Positions 8,026-16,729 of a DNA stretch of 32,224 nucleotides are shown here, one piece after another. Source of the stretch: Nitrospirota bacterium (GTDB taxonomy: Bacteria > Nitrospirota > Thermodesulfovibrionia > UBA6902). A model generated the notes under the pieces. It saw only the letters and a program-made list of their open reading frames with translations. It made no database searches and was not told where the DNA came from. The translations under genes and the position numbers were made by a program. The stretch covers positions 1 to 32,224 of the forward strand of contig PIVU01000018.1 of the NCBI GenBank assembly GCA_003354025.1, written 5' to 3'. Position 1 is the first letter of the stretch. Each line of letters begins with the position of its first letter.

Positions 8026-9369
8026 ATGAAACATTCAATACTTGTAGTTGATGATGACAAGGCAATACGTGACAATATGGCCAAGTATCTCTCGGCTGAT
8101 TATACAACCTATATAGCGTCAAACGGTCATGAAGCCATTAAACAGATAAATAATAACAGTGATATTGAGATAATAATTAGCGATCTGAAAATGCCTGAAA
8201 TGGACGGGATAGAACTACTTGAAAAAATTCAGGAGAAAAATAGGAGCATTGTAACAATTTTCGTGACCGGTTTTTCTACCATAGAATCTGCAGTCGATGC
8301 AATGCGAAAAGGCGCCTATGATTATCTTACCAAGCCGATTGATCTTAATAAACTTGAAATAACTATAAAAAATGCGCTTGAGAATAAAAACCTGAGGTCG
8401 GAAAATGTAAGATTGAAGGAGCAGATAAGGGAAAAGTTTGATTCTAAAAACCTTGTCGGCAGTTCTCCGAAAATCAATGAAATCCTTGAAATGGTCAAGC
8501 GGGTTTCATCAACAAAAGCAACGGCCCTGCTGCTTGGAGAGAGTGGTACCGGAAAAGAGCTTGTGGCAAACGTGATTCACTTTAACAGTACAGTCGCTGA
8601 CGGGCCATTTATTAAAGTCAATTGTTCGGCACTGGCGGAAGGTGTGCTTGAGAGTGAACTCTTTGGTCATGAAAAAGGTGCGTTTACCGGCGCCCTGTTT
8701 ATGAAAAAAGGACGGTTTGAACTGGCTGACGGAGGCACTCTGTTCCTTGATGAAATTGGAGACCTTCCTCCTACTATACAGGTTAAACTTTTAAGGTTTC
8801 TGCAGGAGTCGGAATTTGAACGTGTTGGCGGGACTAAGACCCTGCATGTTGACGTAAGAATTATTTCTGCTACCAATAAAGATCTTGAGCAGCTTGTCAG
8901 GGAGGAAAAGTTCAGGGAAGACCTTTTTTACAGATTGAAGGTTGTTACGATTGTTGTCCCTCCGCTCAGGGAAAGACGGGAAGATATCGGAATGATCGTT
9001 GATCATCACCTGAAGCGGTTTTCGGAAATACACGGAAAGCAGATCAAGGGAATATCCTCCGATGCCATGAAGCTTATAAAAAAATATAACTGGCCCGGGA
9101 ATATCAGGGAATTAATGAACTGCATAGAGAGCGCTGTTGTTATGTCCCTGGAGGACGAGATTACAGTTGAAAGCCTGCCGCCATTTCTTACTATGAAAAC
9201 TGCCGTTGATTTGCCGGGGGGCGGCACCGGTAATCTTGAGGAGATTGAGAAGAAAGCTATCCTCGATGCTTTGAACAAGGTCGGGGGCAACAAGGCACAG
9301 GCCGCGAAGAACCTTGGCATAGGTTTGAGAACACTTTATAGAAAATTAAACCAGTGGAATATTGAGTAA
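8026..9369 (+). CDS. NtrC-family sigma54-dependent response regulator
   Basis: This transcription activator has 447 aa. The receiver (1-120) carries Asp10/Asp11, phosphoacceptor Asp53 and Lys-Pro near 104. The AAA+ domain (about 140-370) has Walker A GESGTGKE (about 170), the GAFTGA loop that contacts sigma54 (about 217) and Walker B LFLDEIG (about 238). A Fis-type helix-turn-helix occupies the last 40 residues (NKAQAAKNLGIGLRTLYRKL). It follows the kinase by one base, with AGGAG upstream of the ATG, and is presumably phosphorylated by it. The intact GAFTGA predicts a true sigma54 activator. Three sigma54-type promoters with shared upstream dyads occur later in this window and are candidate targets. 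It converges on the next gene with only 3 bp between stops. Confidence 0.95.
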   Translation: MKHSILVVDDDKAIRDNMAKYLSADYTTYIASNGHEAIKQINNNSDIEIIISDLKMPEMDGIELLEKIQEKNRSIVTIFVTGFSTIESAVDAMRKGAYDYLTKPIDLNKLEITIKNALENKNLRSENVRLKEQIREKFDSKNLVGSSPKINEILEMVKRVSSTKATALLLGESGTGKELVANVIHFNSTVADGPFIKVNCSALAEGVLESELFGHEKGAFTGALFMKKGRFELADGGTLFLDEIGDLPPTIQVKLLRFLQESEFERVGGTKTLHVDVRIISATNKDLEQLVREEKFREDLFYRLKVVTIVVPPLRERREDIGMIVDHHLKRFSEIHGKQIKGISSDAMKLIKKYNWPGNIRELMNCIESAVVMSLEDEITVESLPPFLTMKTAVDLPGGGTGNLEEIEKKAILDALNKVGGNKAQAAKNLGIGLRTLYRKLNQWNIE

Positions 9370-9372
9370 CAA

Positions 9373-12300
9373 CTAGTACTTATTTCTGCAGTGTTTGTCC
9401 ACTCTTGATTGAATTGCTTTTTTCATAGCATCCGATGATTTCAGTAGTGCATTTCTGTATAATTTACATGCCACGTCAGGCTTCTTAAATTTTTGCAGGT
9501 ATATATCTCCTGATGTGTAGAGCGGTATGGGATTGAAAGGGTTGACGAAGCTGGACCTGTTAAAATATTTAAGAGCCTTTTCCGCATCTCCCAGATTATA
9601 GATACATTGCCCCATCCTGAAAAAAATTGGTCCGTCATAGGTCTTGTTGTGAGGTAGTTTATAAGCTCTGGAAAAATTTGTGAGTGCTGCTCTGTAATCT
9701 TTTTCCTTTAATCTGTGCAGGGCCAGTTCGTGAACGAATTGGAACTCATCCGGATTTAGAGAAGCCGCTTTATCAAGATGAAATCCGGCCTTTTCAAAAT
9801 CCTTTCTCAGATTTAGCAATAAGCCGGTTTCGAAGTGGGCCGAAGCATTGTCAGGAGCGGAAGCTACGACCTGCTGAAGAATATCAAATGCTTCGGGATA
9901 CTTTCCGGTTCGGGCCAGTCCTCTTGCCTTCTCTACAAGATAGTCATTATTGGAGGGGGACTGCTTAAGGGCAGAGTTTATCCATGATGAAGATGTAGGA
10001 AGGTCAACATATGCATAGTTTTTGCTTTTCCTGTAAAGGAAGGCTGCTTCAAAATCCCTGTTGTAATCTATGCCTGATATTTTTGGAAAACGAATATTTT
10101 TAAATAGCATAATGTTGTTCGAAAGAGTAGTTTCGGATTTGTACATTGAATATGGTGCATTAAATTCAAGTAGCGGCAGGTCGTCTGTATTCAAAGGGGC
10201 ATCTCCTGCAATTTTCCTGACTCCCCCGGTGTCCGTTACAAAGAAAGAAAAGAAGTCAAGCGGGTCTGAAATGCCCATATGAACCTTAAGGTCTATGCCT
10301 ACAACGCCGGTCATTTCCTCTGCAACGGACTGATAGTCATAACCCTGAAATGGCTGTTTTGAGCCGATGAGTAATATGTCTCCCCTGTGGCTGTGCCATA
10401 TGCTTGCATGCTCGAAAACCGAATTGAATGTCTTCAATATCATTTGCAGGTCTTCCCCCCGCAGTCCGTATAGATGAAGCCATTGGCAGAAAATGCCTCC
10501 TTTGTTCATCTTCTCAGCGGACAGCTGGTAAAACTCTTTTGTGAATAAGCTCCCTATACCGCTTATCCAGGGGTTTGACGGTTCTGATATTATGACGTCA
10601 TATTGTTTTTCTGTAACTGTCATAAAACTTCTGGCATCATCTATAATAAAGTTGATGTCAGGGTCATTCATAATCCCGCCGTTAAACATTTCAAAATATC
10701 GGGCAGCTTCGATAACCGCCGGTTCAATTTCAACGGCATCTATATTTGTATTCTGAAAATCCCTAACTGCCTTGACGGTGATTCCGCTTCCTACACCTAC
10801 TACCAAAACATCCCTGGCGTCTGGGTGCAGAAGGAGAGGGAAGTATCCGAGAGCTAACTGGGTGCTCATGTCCTTAGATGTACCTGCGTCTACTTTCCCG
10901 TTTGTCTTGAACGAGAGGTTTCCTGAATCAGTGGCAGTAACTGAGATAGTAGCGTGGAGTCCTTCTTTCTGATACAGGTACAAAGATGCGTCCTGCTTTA
11001 ATAGGTAGTTGCTGTCCAGCCCATAGATGGCAACACCTGAGTCCAGGAGTTTTTGAGGAATATTTACAGGCAGGAACAGGATCAACAGAAAGAGAGAAGA
11101 ACATACTGCGAATATGGGTTTTCTCAGCACGGTGAAACCTAAGGTTCCCACCAGTATGTTAATAACAGCAGCAACTTTAATGGAATAAGCACTTCCGAGC
11201 CAGGGGAGGAAAAGGAATGCTGCCAGGGCAGACCCAAAAATTGCACCCGTTGTATTGGATGCATAAATGCTCCCTATACTTTGCCCCCTGTGCTCCGGTC
11301 CGCTACTGTACACTCCGGCAATGATGGGAAAGGTGGCACCGAATAGGGTTGTGGGAACAAGAAGGAATACAAGTACGAGTAAAAATTCAAGAGTTAATAC
11401 ACCGGTGAAGGAGGGGCCTGTTATTGCGAGCCCCCTGAACATGAGCTCAGGCATTACTTTAAAGAACAATATGGAAAGAAAACAGATTAAACCTATGGAA
11501 ATTTCGATAATTGAGAAATGAAACAAGTTGAATCTGCGGCTGCGCGATAACAGAGAAACCACGTAGCTGCCCAATCCTATACCCAGGAGAAAACCCATTA
11601 AAATCATGCTGAACGCGTAGGTTGTGCTGCCGATAATGCTTACCAGCAGCCTGCTCCATGCGATCTGGTACACCATGGCTGAAAAACCGGAGAGAAAAAA
11701 TGCGATTAACGCATAATGGTAGCCTGGAAGTTGAGCAGGGCTTTCTTCCATGATTTTATCTTTTCTCTTTGATTTGGATTTTTTCTTGTTTTTTAATTTG
11801 CCTTTGTCTTCAGTTTCTTCTGAAAGTGAGTATGTTTTCCCGAGATACAGGGAAGTGAGGCCGATGAGGACATTCAGGACAGCAGTTGATCTCAGTGTTA
11901 CATTTAAGCCAAAAAAACGGAGAAATATAAAACCCACCAGGAATGTACCCAGTACGCCCCCCATGGTATTGATCGAATAAAGCGACCCGACTTTTCTCTC
12001 AAGCTCACTTTCCGACCGTATAAAAAACCTGCTTAAGACCGGAAGTGTTCCTCCCATTAAAATGGTTGGGAGTAATAATACGACAATACTTAGCGCATAC
12101 CGGTAAACTGAAAGGAGCCAGACCGGAATCTCTGATGAAAAAATTGACAGGTAAATGAAGGTCACTGCATTAAGCAGTTCAGGGGAAAGTACTGCAAAAA
12201 GTGCAATGCCTATCTCAAGATAACCGTACGTTTTAAGAAGATTGACCCCTTTTTTATCAGCATACTTTCCTAAAAGAAAACTGCCTATTGATAGTCCGCT

Positions 12301-12444
12301 CATAAATGCCGTAAGTACAACGCCGATAGCATAGACAGTATTTCCGAAGGTGAGGGCAAGCAGTCTTACCCAGATTACTTCATATATAAGTGCGGTAGCT
12401 CCGGACAGCAGGAAGAAGATGCTTATGATAGTGAATATGTTCAT
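9373..12444 (-). CDS. Membrane-embedded spermidine-synthase-like protein with C-terminal TPRs (paralogue 2)
   Basis: This 1023-aa fusion has two blocks of membrane helices (about 1-205 and 240-460), joined by a very basic Lys-rich cytoplasmic linker (about 215-232). Both blocks begin with the related pattern LSGxxAxxYxxxWxRLL. A Rossmann-type aminopropyltransferase/methyltransferase-like domain follows: VVGVGSG at 548-554, EIEP at 572-575, DDAR at 602-605 and DVIISEPSNPW at 616-626. Compared with true spermidine synthases the catalytic DSSDP-type Asp is replaced (SEPSNP), so polyamine synthesis is doubtful. TPR-like helices fill about 830-1015. It lies 21 bp after a paralogue on the same strand, with no clear ribosome site. 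The function of these fusions is unknown; the cytochrome neighbours suggest an envelope role, which is an inference. Confidence 0.85.
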   Translation of the reverse strand: MNIFTIISIFFLLSGATALIYEVIWVRLLALTFGNTVYAIGVVLTAFMSGLSIGSFLLGKYADKKGVNLLKTYGYLEIGIALFAVLSPELLNAVTFIYLSIFSSEIPVWLLSVYRYALSIVVLLLPTILMGGTLPVLSRFFIRSESELERKVGSLYSINTMGGVLGTFLVGFIFLRFFGLNVTLRSTAVLNVLIGLTSLYLGKTYSLSEETEDKGKLKNKKKSKSKRKDKIMEESPAQLPGYHYALIAFFLSGFSAMVYQIAWSRLLVSIIGSTTYAFSMILMGFLLGIGLGSYVVSLLSRSRRFNLFHFSIIEISIGLICFLSILFFKVMPELMFRGLAITGPSFTGVLTLEFLLVLVFLLVPTTLFGATFPIIAGVYSSGPEHRGQSIGSIYASNTTGAIFGSALAAFLFLPWLGSAYSIKVAAVINILVGTLGFTVLRKPIFAVCSSLFLLILFLPVNIPQKLLDSGVAIYGLDSNYLLKQDASLYLYQKEGLHATISVTATDSGNLSFKTNGKVDAGTSKDMSTQLALGYFPLLLHPDARDVLVVGVGSGITVKAVRDFQNTNIDAVEIEPAVIEAARYFEMFNGGIMNDPDINFIIDDARSFMTVTEKQYDVIISEPSNPWISGIGSLFTKEFYQLSAEKMNKGGIFCQWLHLYGLRGEDLQMILKTFNSVFEHASIWHSHRGDILLIGSKQPFQGYDYQSVAEEMTGVVGIDLKVHMGISDPLDFFSFFVTDTGGVRKIAGDAPLNTDDLPLLEFNAPYSMYKSETTLSNNIMLFKNIRFPKISGIDYNRDFEAAFLYRKSKNYAYVDLPTSSSWINSALKQSPSNNDYLVEKARGLARTGKYPEAFDILQQVVASAPDNASAHFETGLLLNLRKDFEKAGFHLDKAASLNPDEFQFVHELALHRLKEKDYRAALTNFSRAYKLPHNKTYDGPIFFRMGQCIYNLGDAEKALKYFNRSSFVNPFNPIPLYTSGDIYLQKFKKPDVACKLYRNALLKSSDAMKKAIQSRVDKHCRNKY

Positions 12445-12465
12445 CGTAGATATATTATAAATGAG

Positions 12466-15400
12466 TTAGAGTGTTTCGTGGCTGCTGCAGTTCTCTGCAA
12501 TTTTCATTTTAATATCATCACTCGTTGTCTCATCAGCGACTTTAAGGGCATTACTGTATAGTCCGCAGGCCCTGGCAGGGTCACCAAGGAAGTAAAGGTA
12601 GATGTCAGCCAGTTTGTATAGTGATGTTGCATTAAAAGGATTATAATTGATAGAGCTTTTTAAATGCATTACTGCGTCTTTAATCCTGCCTGTTTTCTGA
12701 TAGCAATAGGCAATCCAGTAGCAAATGGCCCACTCTTCGGAAGTATTATGCGGCAATTCCTGTGACTCGATTAAGTATTTTAGAGCTTCACTATATTTCT
12801 GTTCTTTTATAATATGAAGTGCGTATTCATAAACGTGGCGAAACTCGTTGTTTCCGAGGGTCGCTGCCTTTTGTAAATATTCTGCTTTCTTCGGATTATT
12901 TGAGGCAAGCAGTAGTCCAAGCTCAAAGTTGGCCTCTGCATTTTCAGGTGCAATGGAGATAACTTTTGACAGTGCCTCTACCGCATCCATGGGCTTCCCT
13001 CTGGCTAAGAAGCCGCGTGCTCTCTGTACAAGATAATCGGGGTTTCCGGGGTCTTCAAGCAGCGCCCTGTTTATCCATGATAAAGAAGGTGTCAGTTTAA
13101 TCTTAAGGTAGTTTTTGCTTTTTCTGTAAAGCAGCTCTGCGGTGATGTCTTTCCTCTCATTGTAGCCTGCTATCACGGGAAGCTTCATCTGTTTGAATAT
13201 TAAGGTGTTGTTTGCCACGTCAGTGTTCTCATTATAAATGGAATAGGGGGCGTTGAACTCGAGAAAGGGTGAGTCATCCGTATTTATAAGTGCCCCCTTT
13301 GAGAGGAGTCTGACTCCTGAAGTATCGGTAGCAAAGTAGGAAAAGAAATCAAGGGGGTCGGATATGTTCAGGTGTATCTTCAGGTCCTTAAGCACCTCGC
13401 CTCTTATTTTATTTGCCGCAGCCTGATAGTTGAATCCGGAAAAAGTTTTCATCGAACCCATGAGCAGGATGTCCCCATTGTGGCTGTGCCAGATATTTGC
13501 ATGGGTGAATACTGAACTGAATGTATTCAGGATCATCATCATGTCATCGGGCCGGAGATCGTAAAGCTGTACCCACTGGCAGATAATCCCCCCCTCTTTT
13601 AGCTTTGAGACGACGAGTTCATAGTATTCCTTTGTGAAAAGGCTGCCTATCCCGCTTATCCACGGATTTGAAGGCTCGGAGATAATGACGTCATACTTCT
13701 TGTCAGTTACAGCCATAAAGCTCCTGGCGTCATCAATGACATAGTTGATGTTTTCATCGCCGATAACACCGCCGTTAAATAATTTGAAATAACGGGCCGC
13801 CTCCAAAACAGCGGGTTCTATCTCGACAGCATCTATCTGTGTGTCCTGAAAATTCCTGACGGCCTTAATTGTGATCCCGCTTCCCACACCCACTACAAGA
13901 ATGTCCTTTGGATCATGATGTAGTAATAAAGGAAAATATCCCGACGCGATCTGGGTGCTCATATCGTCTGTTGTTCCGGCTTCGTATTTGCCGTTGGTCT
14001 TTAAAGTGAGGTTCCCTGTTTTACTGGCAGTAACGGAAATGGTGGAATTTAGCCCCTCCTTCTGGTACAAATAGATGGAGTGCTTCTGCCGTGCAAGAAA
14101 ATTGCTTTCCATCCCGTAGATGGCCACCCCGGAATCCAGTAGCTTCTGAGGAATACTGACCGGCACCAGCACAATAAGCAGTAACACGGCCGAGGCCGCA
14201 GTTAACCTTGTTCTCCGGAGGACGGCAAAACCTGTTATGCCCACAAAGATGTTCATAACCGTAGCCGCTTTTATCGAAACAGTGCTGCCCAGCCATGGAA
14301 GGAACAGAAACGCGGCAAAGGCCGAGCCGAATATTGCTCCGGCGGTGTTTGAAGCGTAAATGTTTCCTATGCTTCTTCCCCTGTGCTCCCGCCCCCCGTT
14401 GTAAACTCCGGCGATTATAGGAAAGGTGGCCCCGAAAAGGGTTGTGGGCAGGAGAAGGAAGATCAGTACCAGACAGAACTCCAGAGTCAATATTCCCGTG
14501 TAGGACCGCCCCGTTATGGTAAACCCTTTAAGCATCAGGTCAGGCATGACCCTGAAAATCGCTATGGTGAGAAAGCATGTGATGCCTATGGCTATCTGAA
14601 CTATTGAAAAATCAAACAGGTCAAATCGTCTCCGGCCTGACAATAGCGAGACTATATAACTACCGAGCCCGATGCCAAGGAGAAATCCCATCAGTATCAT
14701 GCTGAAGGCATAGGTCGTGCTGCCTATGACTCCAATTAAAAGCCTGCTCCAGGCCACCTGATAAACCATTGCGCAAAATCCCGAAAAGAAAAATGCAATC
14801 AATGCATACCTGTAGCCGGGCGGTCTGTCTGTACTCATTCCGATGACTGCGGCTTTGTTTGTGAATTTTGATTTAAACCTGTTTTTGGCCTTGTCGGTCT
14901 CTTCTTCCGCGTGAGTGTATATGGTTCCCATGTAGAATGCTGCTATCCCTATAATGACATTAAGAACCGCTGTAGACCTTAGAGTGAAACTCAGCCCCAG
15001 ATAACGTATGAATATAAAACCCACAAGGAAAGTGCCCAGTACACCTCCAATTGTATTTAGCGAATAGAGCGAACCGACCTGCTTTTCAAGCTCGCTCTCA
15101 GACCTTATGAAGAACCTGCTTAAGACCGGAAGAGTGCCCCCCATTAATATCGTGGGTATCAGAAGTACGACTATGCTGAGAGCATATCTTTGTCCTGATA
15201 ACAACCACAGGGGAAGGGAGGAAGAATATGTGAAGCCGTAAATGTAAGTAACTGCATTCAGAAGCTCCGGTGACAGAACTGCAAAAAGGGCTATGCCAAA
15301 TTCGAGATATCCGTATGTCTTAAGGAGGTTAACCCCTTTTTTGTCGGCCCACCTTCCAAAAAAGAAACTGCCGATCGAAAGGCCGCTCATGAAGGCTGTG

Positions 15401-15531
15401 AGCACAATCCCTATTGCATAAACTGTATTTCCAAAGGTAAGCGCAAGCAGACGCACCCATATAACTTCGTATATAAGGGCTGTCGCGCCTGAAAGAAAAA
15501 AGCAGATACTTATGAAAACAAATATGTTCAT
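12466..15531 (-). CDS. Membrane-embedded spermidine-synthase-like protein with C-terminal TPRs (paralogue 1)
   Basis: At 1021 aa it has the same architecture as its downstream neighbour: two membrane blocks, a charged linker near residues 205-230, a nucleotide-binding domain with VVGVGSGITIKAV, EIEP, DDAR and ISEPSNPW, and TPR-like repeats over the last 200 residues. The two proteins match closely in the membrane and Rossmann parts (the first 80 residues are almost the same) and diverge in the TPR part, which suggests a tandem duplication followed by change in partner binding. The start ATG is preceded by AAGGA at good spacing. A sigma70-like promoter lies about 110 bp upstream, so the pair may be transcribed separately from the cytochrome genes. 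The substrate is unknown. Confidence 0.85.
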   Translation of the reverse strand: MNIFVFISICFFLSGATALIYEVIWVRLLALTFGNTVYAIGIVLTAFMSGLSIGSFFFGRWADKKGVNLLKTYGYLEFGIALFAVLSPELLNAVTYIYGFTYSSSLPLWLLSGQRYALSIVVLLIPTILMGGTLPVLSRFFIRSESELEKQVGSLYSLNTIGGVLGTFLVGFIFIRYLGLSFTLRSTAVLNVIIGIAAFYMGTIYTHAEEETDKAKNRFKSKFTNKAAVIGMSTDRPPGYRYALIAFFFSGFCAMVYQVAWSRLLIGVIGSTTYAFSMILMGFLLGIGLGSYIVSLLSGRRRFDLFDFSIVQIAIGITCFLTIAIFRVMPDLMLKGFTITGRSYTGILTLEFCLVLIFLLLPTTLFGATFPIIAGVYNGGREHRGRSIGNIYASNTAGAIFGSAFAAFLFLPWLGSTVSIKAATVMNIFVGITGFAVLRRTRLTAASAVLLLIVLVPVSIPQKLLDSGVAIYGMESNFLARQKHSIYLYQKEGLNSTISVTASKTGNLTLKTNGKYEAGTTDDMSTQIASGYFPLLLHHDPKDILVVGVGSGITIKAVRNFQDTQIDAVEIEPAVLEAARYFKLFNGGVIGDENINYVIDDARSFMAVTDKKYDVIISEPSNPWISGIGSLFTKEYYELVVSKLKEGGIICQWVQLYDLRPDDMMMILNTFSSVFTHANIWHSHNGDILLMGSMKTFSGFNYQAAANKIRGEVLKDLKIHLNISDPLDFFSYFATDTSGVRLLSKGALINTDDSPFLEFNAPYSIYNENTDVANNTLIFKQMKLPVIAGYNERKDITAELLYRKSKNYLKIKLTPSLSWINRALLEDPGNPDYLVQRARGFLARGKPMDAVEALSKVISIAPENAEANFELGLLLASNNPKKAEYLQKAATLGNNEFRHVYEYALHIIKEQKYSEALKYLIESQELPHNTSEEWAICYWIAYCYQKTGRIKDAVMHLKSSINYNPFNATSLYKLADIYLYFLGDPARACGLYSNALKVADETTSDDIKMKIAENCSSHETL

Positions 15532-15637
15532 TGCATTCCTTGTTATGCCTGATACTGCTTCCCGAATTTATTTTGTAAATAAACATCTATTAGCTAATAC
15601 AAGAAATGCGTGAGTGCTTTGAACTCCCGGTCAGATA

Positions 15638-15665
15638 TCTATACTATGTAACCACTCTAAACCAA
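15638..15665 (-). promoter_or_regulatory. Probable sigma70 promoter for the paralogue pair
   Basis: On the minus strand TTGGTT (15665-15660) and TATAGA (15643-15638) are separated by 16 bp, in the 148-bp gap between the thioredoxin-fold/TPR gene and the paralogue pair. Both boxes are close to consensus but the spacer is short. Confidence 0.4.
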
Positions 15666-15679
15666 GTAAGCGCATGTAT

Positions 15680-16729
15680 CTATTCAGCCGCTGAAAATGG
15701 AAGAACTTTATTTTTAACTATCTTGTCCAGGGCTTTTCTATACATCTCAGCTGATTTTTCACTGTTGCCCTGAAGGCCGTAAGCCTTACCGAGTTCATAG
15801 TAGGTCATGACAGAGTACGGATTTGCAATTGCCACTTCGGTCAGGATTTGAATGGCTCCTGTAAGGTCACCTTTTAAAATCAGAGATGCCCCGAGACCTG
15901 TTTTTGCATCATTGGATTCAGGATTAATGCTCAAAGCTTTAGTGAACTGCTCATGGGCCTTGTCAGCCTCATTTTTATTAAGATACAGAAAACCGAGTAG
16001 GCTGTAGGTTTTATGATTATCCGGCTCAGACTCTATTGACTTCATGGCAGTTTCAATCGCCTTTTCAATAAGATTGGCATCTGTAAACTGCAGTGCAAGG
16101 TTGTATGTCCTTTCAGCTTTAAGTTTGGTTTCGTCCTTTATCTTTTTCCTGGGGGTAATCATTGCGGTAAGTGTTTCCCAGTTTATCTCTCCCAGTAGGT
16201 ATTTTAAATGTGCTTCCAGGGCAAGCCGGTATGTAAGGGCATGCCCGGGAATGCCATGTGCTATCTTGCCGTATTTGTCGACAATGATTGTGGAGGGATA
16301 AACCCGTATCCCGTAGTCGCTGTATACATCTCTGTATGAATCAAGCAGGATAGGGAAGTTGATGTTGTTTTCTTTGGTTATTTTATTTATCTTGTCCTGA
16401 TCATCAGTTTCTGCAAGCAAGCCGATTACCGTGACGTTTTTACCTTTGAAAGCATCGTAAATGTATTTGCCGTCCTTCAATGCAAGATGTGAACGTTCCT
16501 GGTCAGGTCTCCAGTATATAAGGACAAGAATCTTGCCTTTAAAGTCGCTTAATGAAATAATGTCATTATTAGTTGCGTTTAAAATAAAGTCAGGAGCATC
16601 CTCGCCAACAGTAATATTGATTGCATTTGCAGTCGGTGAAAAAATGGATGCAAAGATAAATGTTAAGAAAACAGCAATTATTATCTTTCTTGTTATTTTG
16701 ATGTTTTCTCTATAATAGGTTCTTCCCAT
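15680..16729 (-). CDS. Exported thioredoxin-fold (AhpC/TlpA-like) protein with TPRs, lacking the CXXC
   Basis: The 349-aa protein starts with a signal peptide or anchor (KIIIAVFLTFIFASIF, cut near ANA-I). A thioredoxin-fold domain follows (about 38-175): VGEDAPDFIL, then SLSDFKGKILVLIYW, the cis-Pro region RVYPSTIIVDKYGKI (Pro145) and the typical GIPGH. Where TlpA-type proteins have WCxxC, this one reads YWRPDQERSH, so both redox Cys are missing. Residues about 205-340 form TPRs. The ATG has GGAG seven bases upstream and overlaps the end of the preceding cytochrome gene by 37 bp, so translation is probably coupled. Without the dithiol it probably binds partners, perhaps apocytochromes or haem-ligation factors, rather than reducing them; this is an inference. 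Confidence 0.85.
   Translation of the reverse strand: MGRTYYRENIKITRKIIIAVFLTFIFASIFSPTANAINITVGEDAPDFILNATNNDIISLSDFKGKILVLIYWRPDQERSHLALKDGKYIYDAFKGKNVTVIGLLAETDDQDKINKITKENNINFPILLDSYRDVYSDYGIRVYPSTIIVDKYGKIAHGIPGHALTYRLALEAHLKYLLGEINWETLTAMITPRKKIKDETKLKAERTYNLALQFTDANLIEKAIETAMKSIESEPDNHKTYSLLGFLYLNKNEADKAHEQFTKALSINPESNDAKTGLGASLILKGDLTGAIQILTEVAIANPYSVMTYYELGKAYGLQGNSEKSAEMYRKALDKIVKNKVLPFSAAE

Noticed and set aside
9373-15531. Spermidine synthase (speE) annotation for the paralogues
   Set aside because: The Rossmann core is similar, but the catalytic Asp motif is changed and the membrane and TPR parts are far from SpeE, so the gene symbol would mislead.
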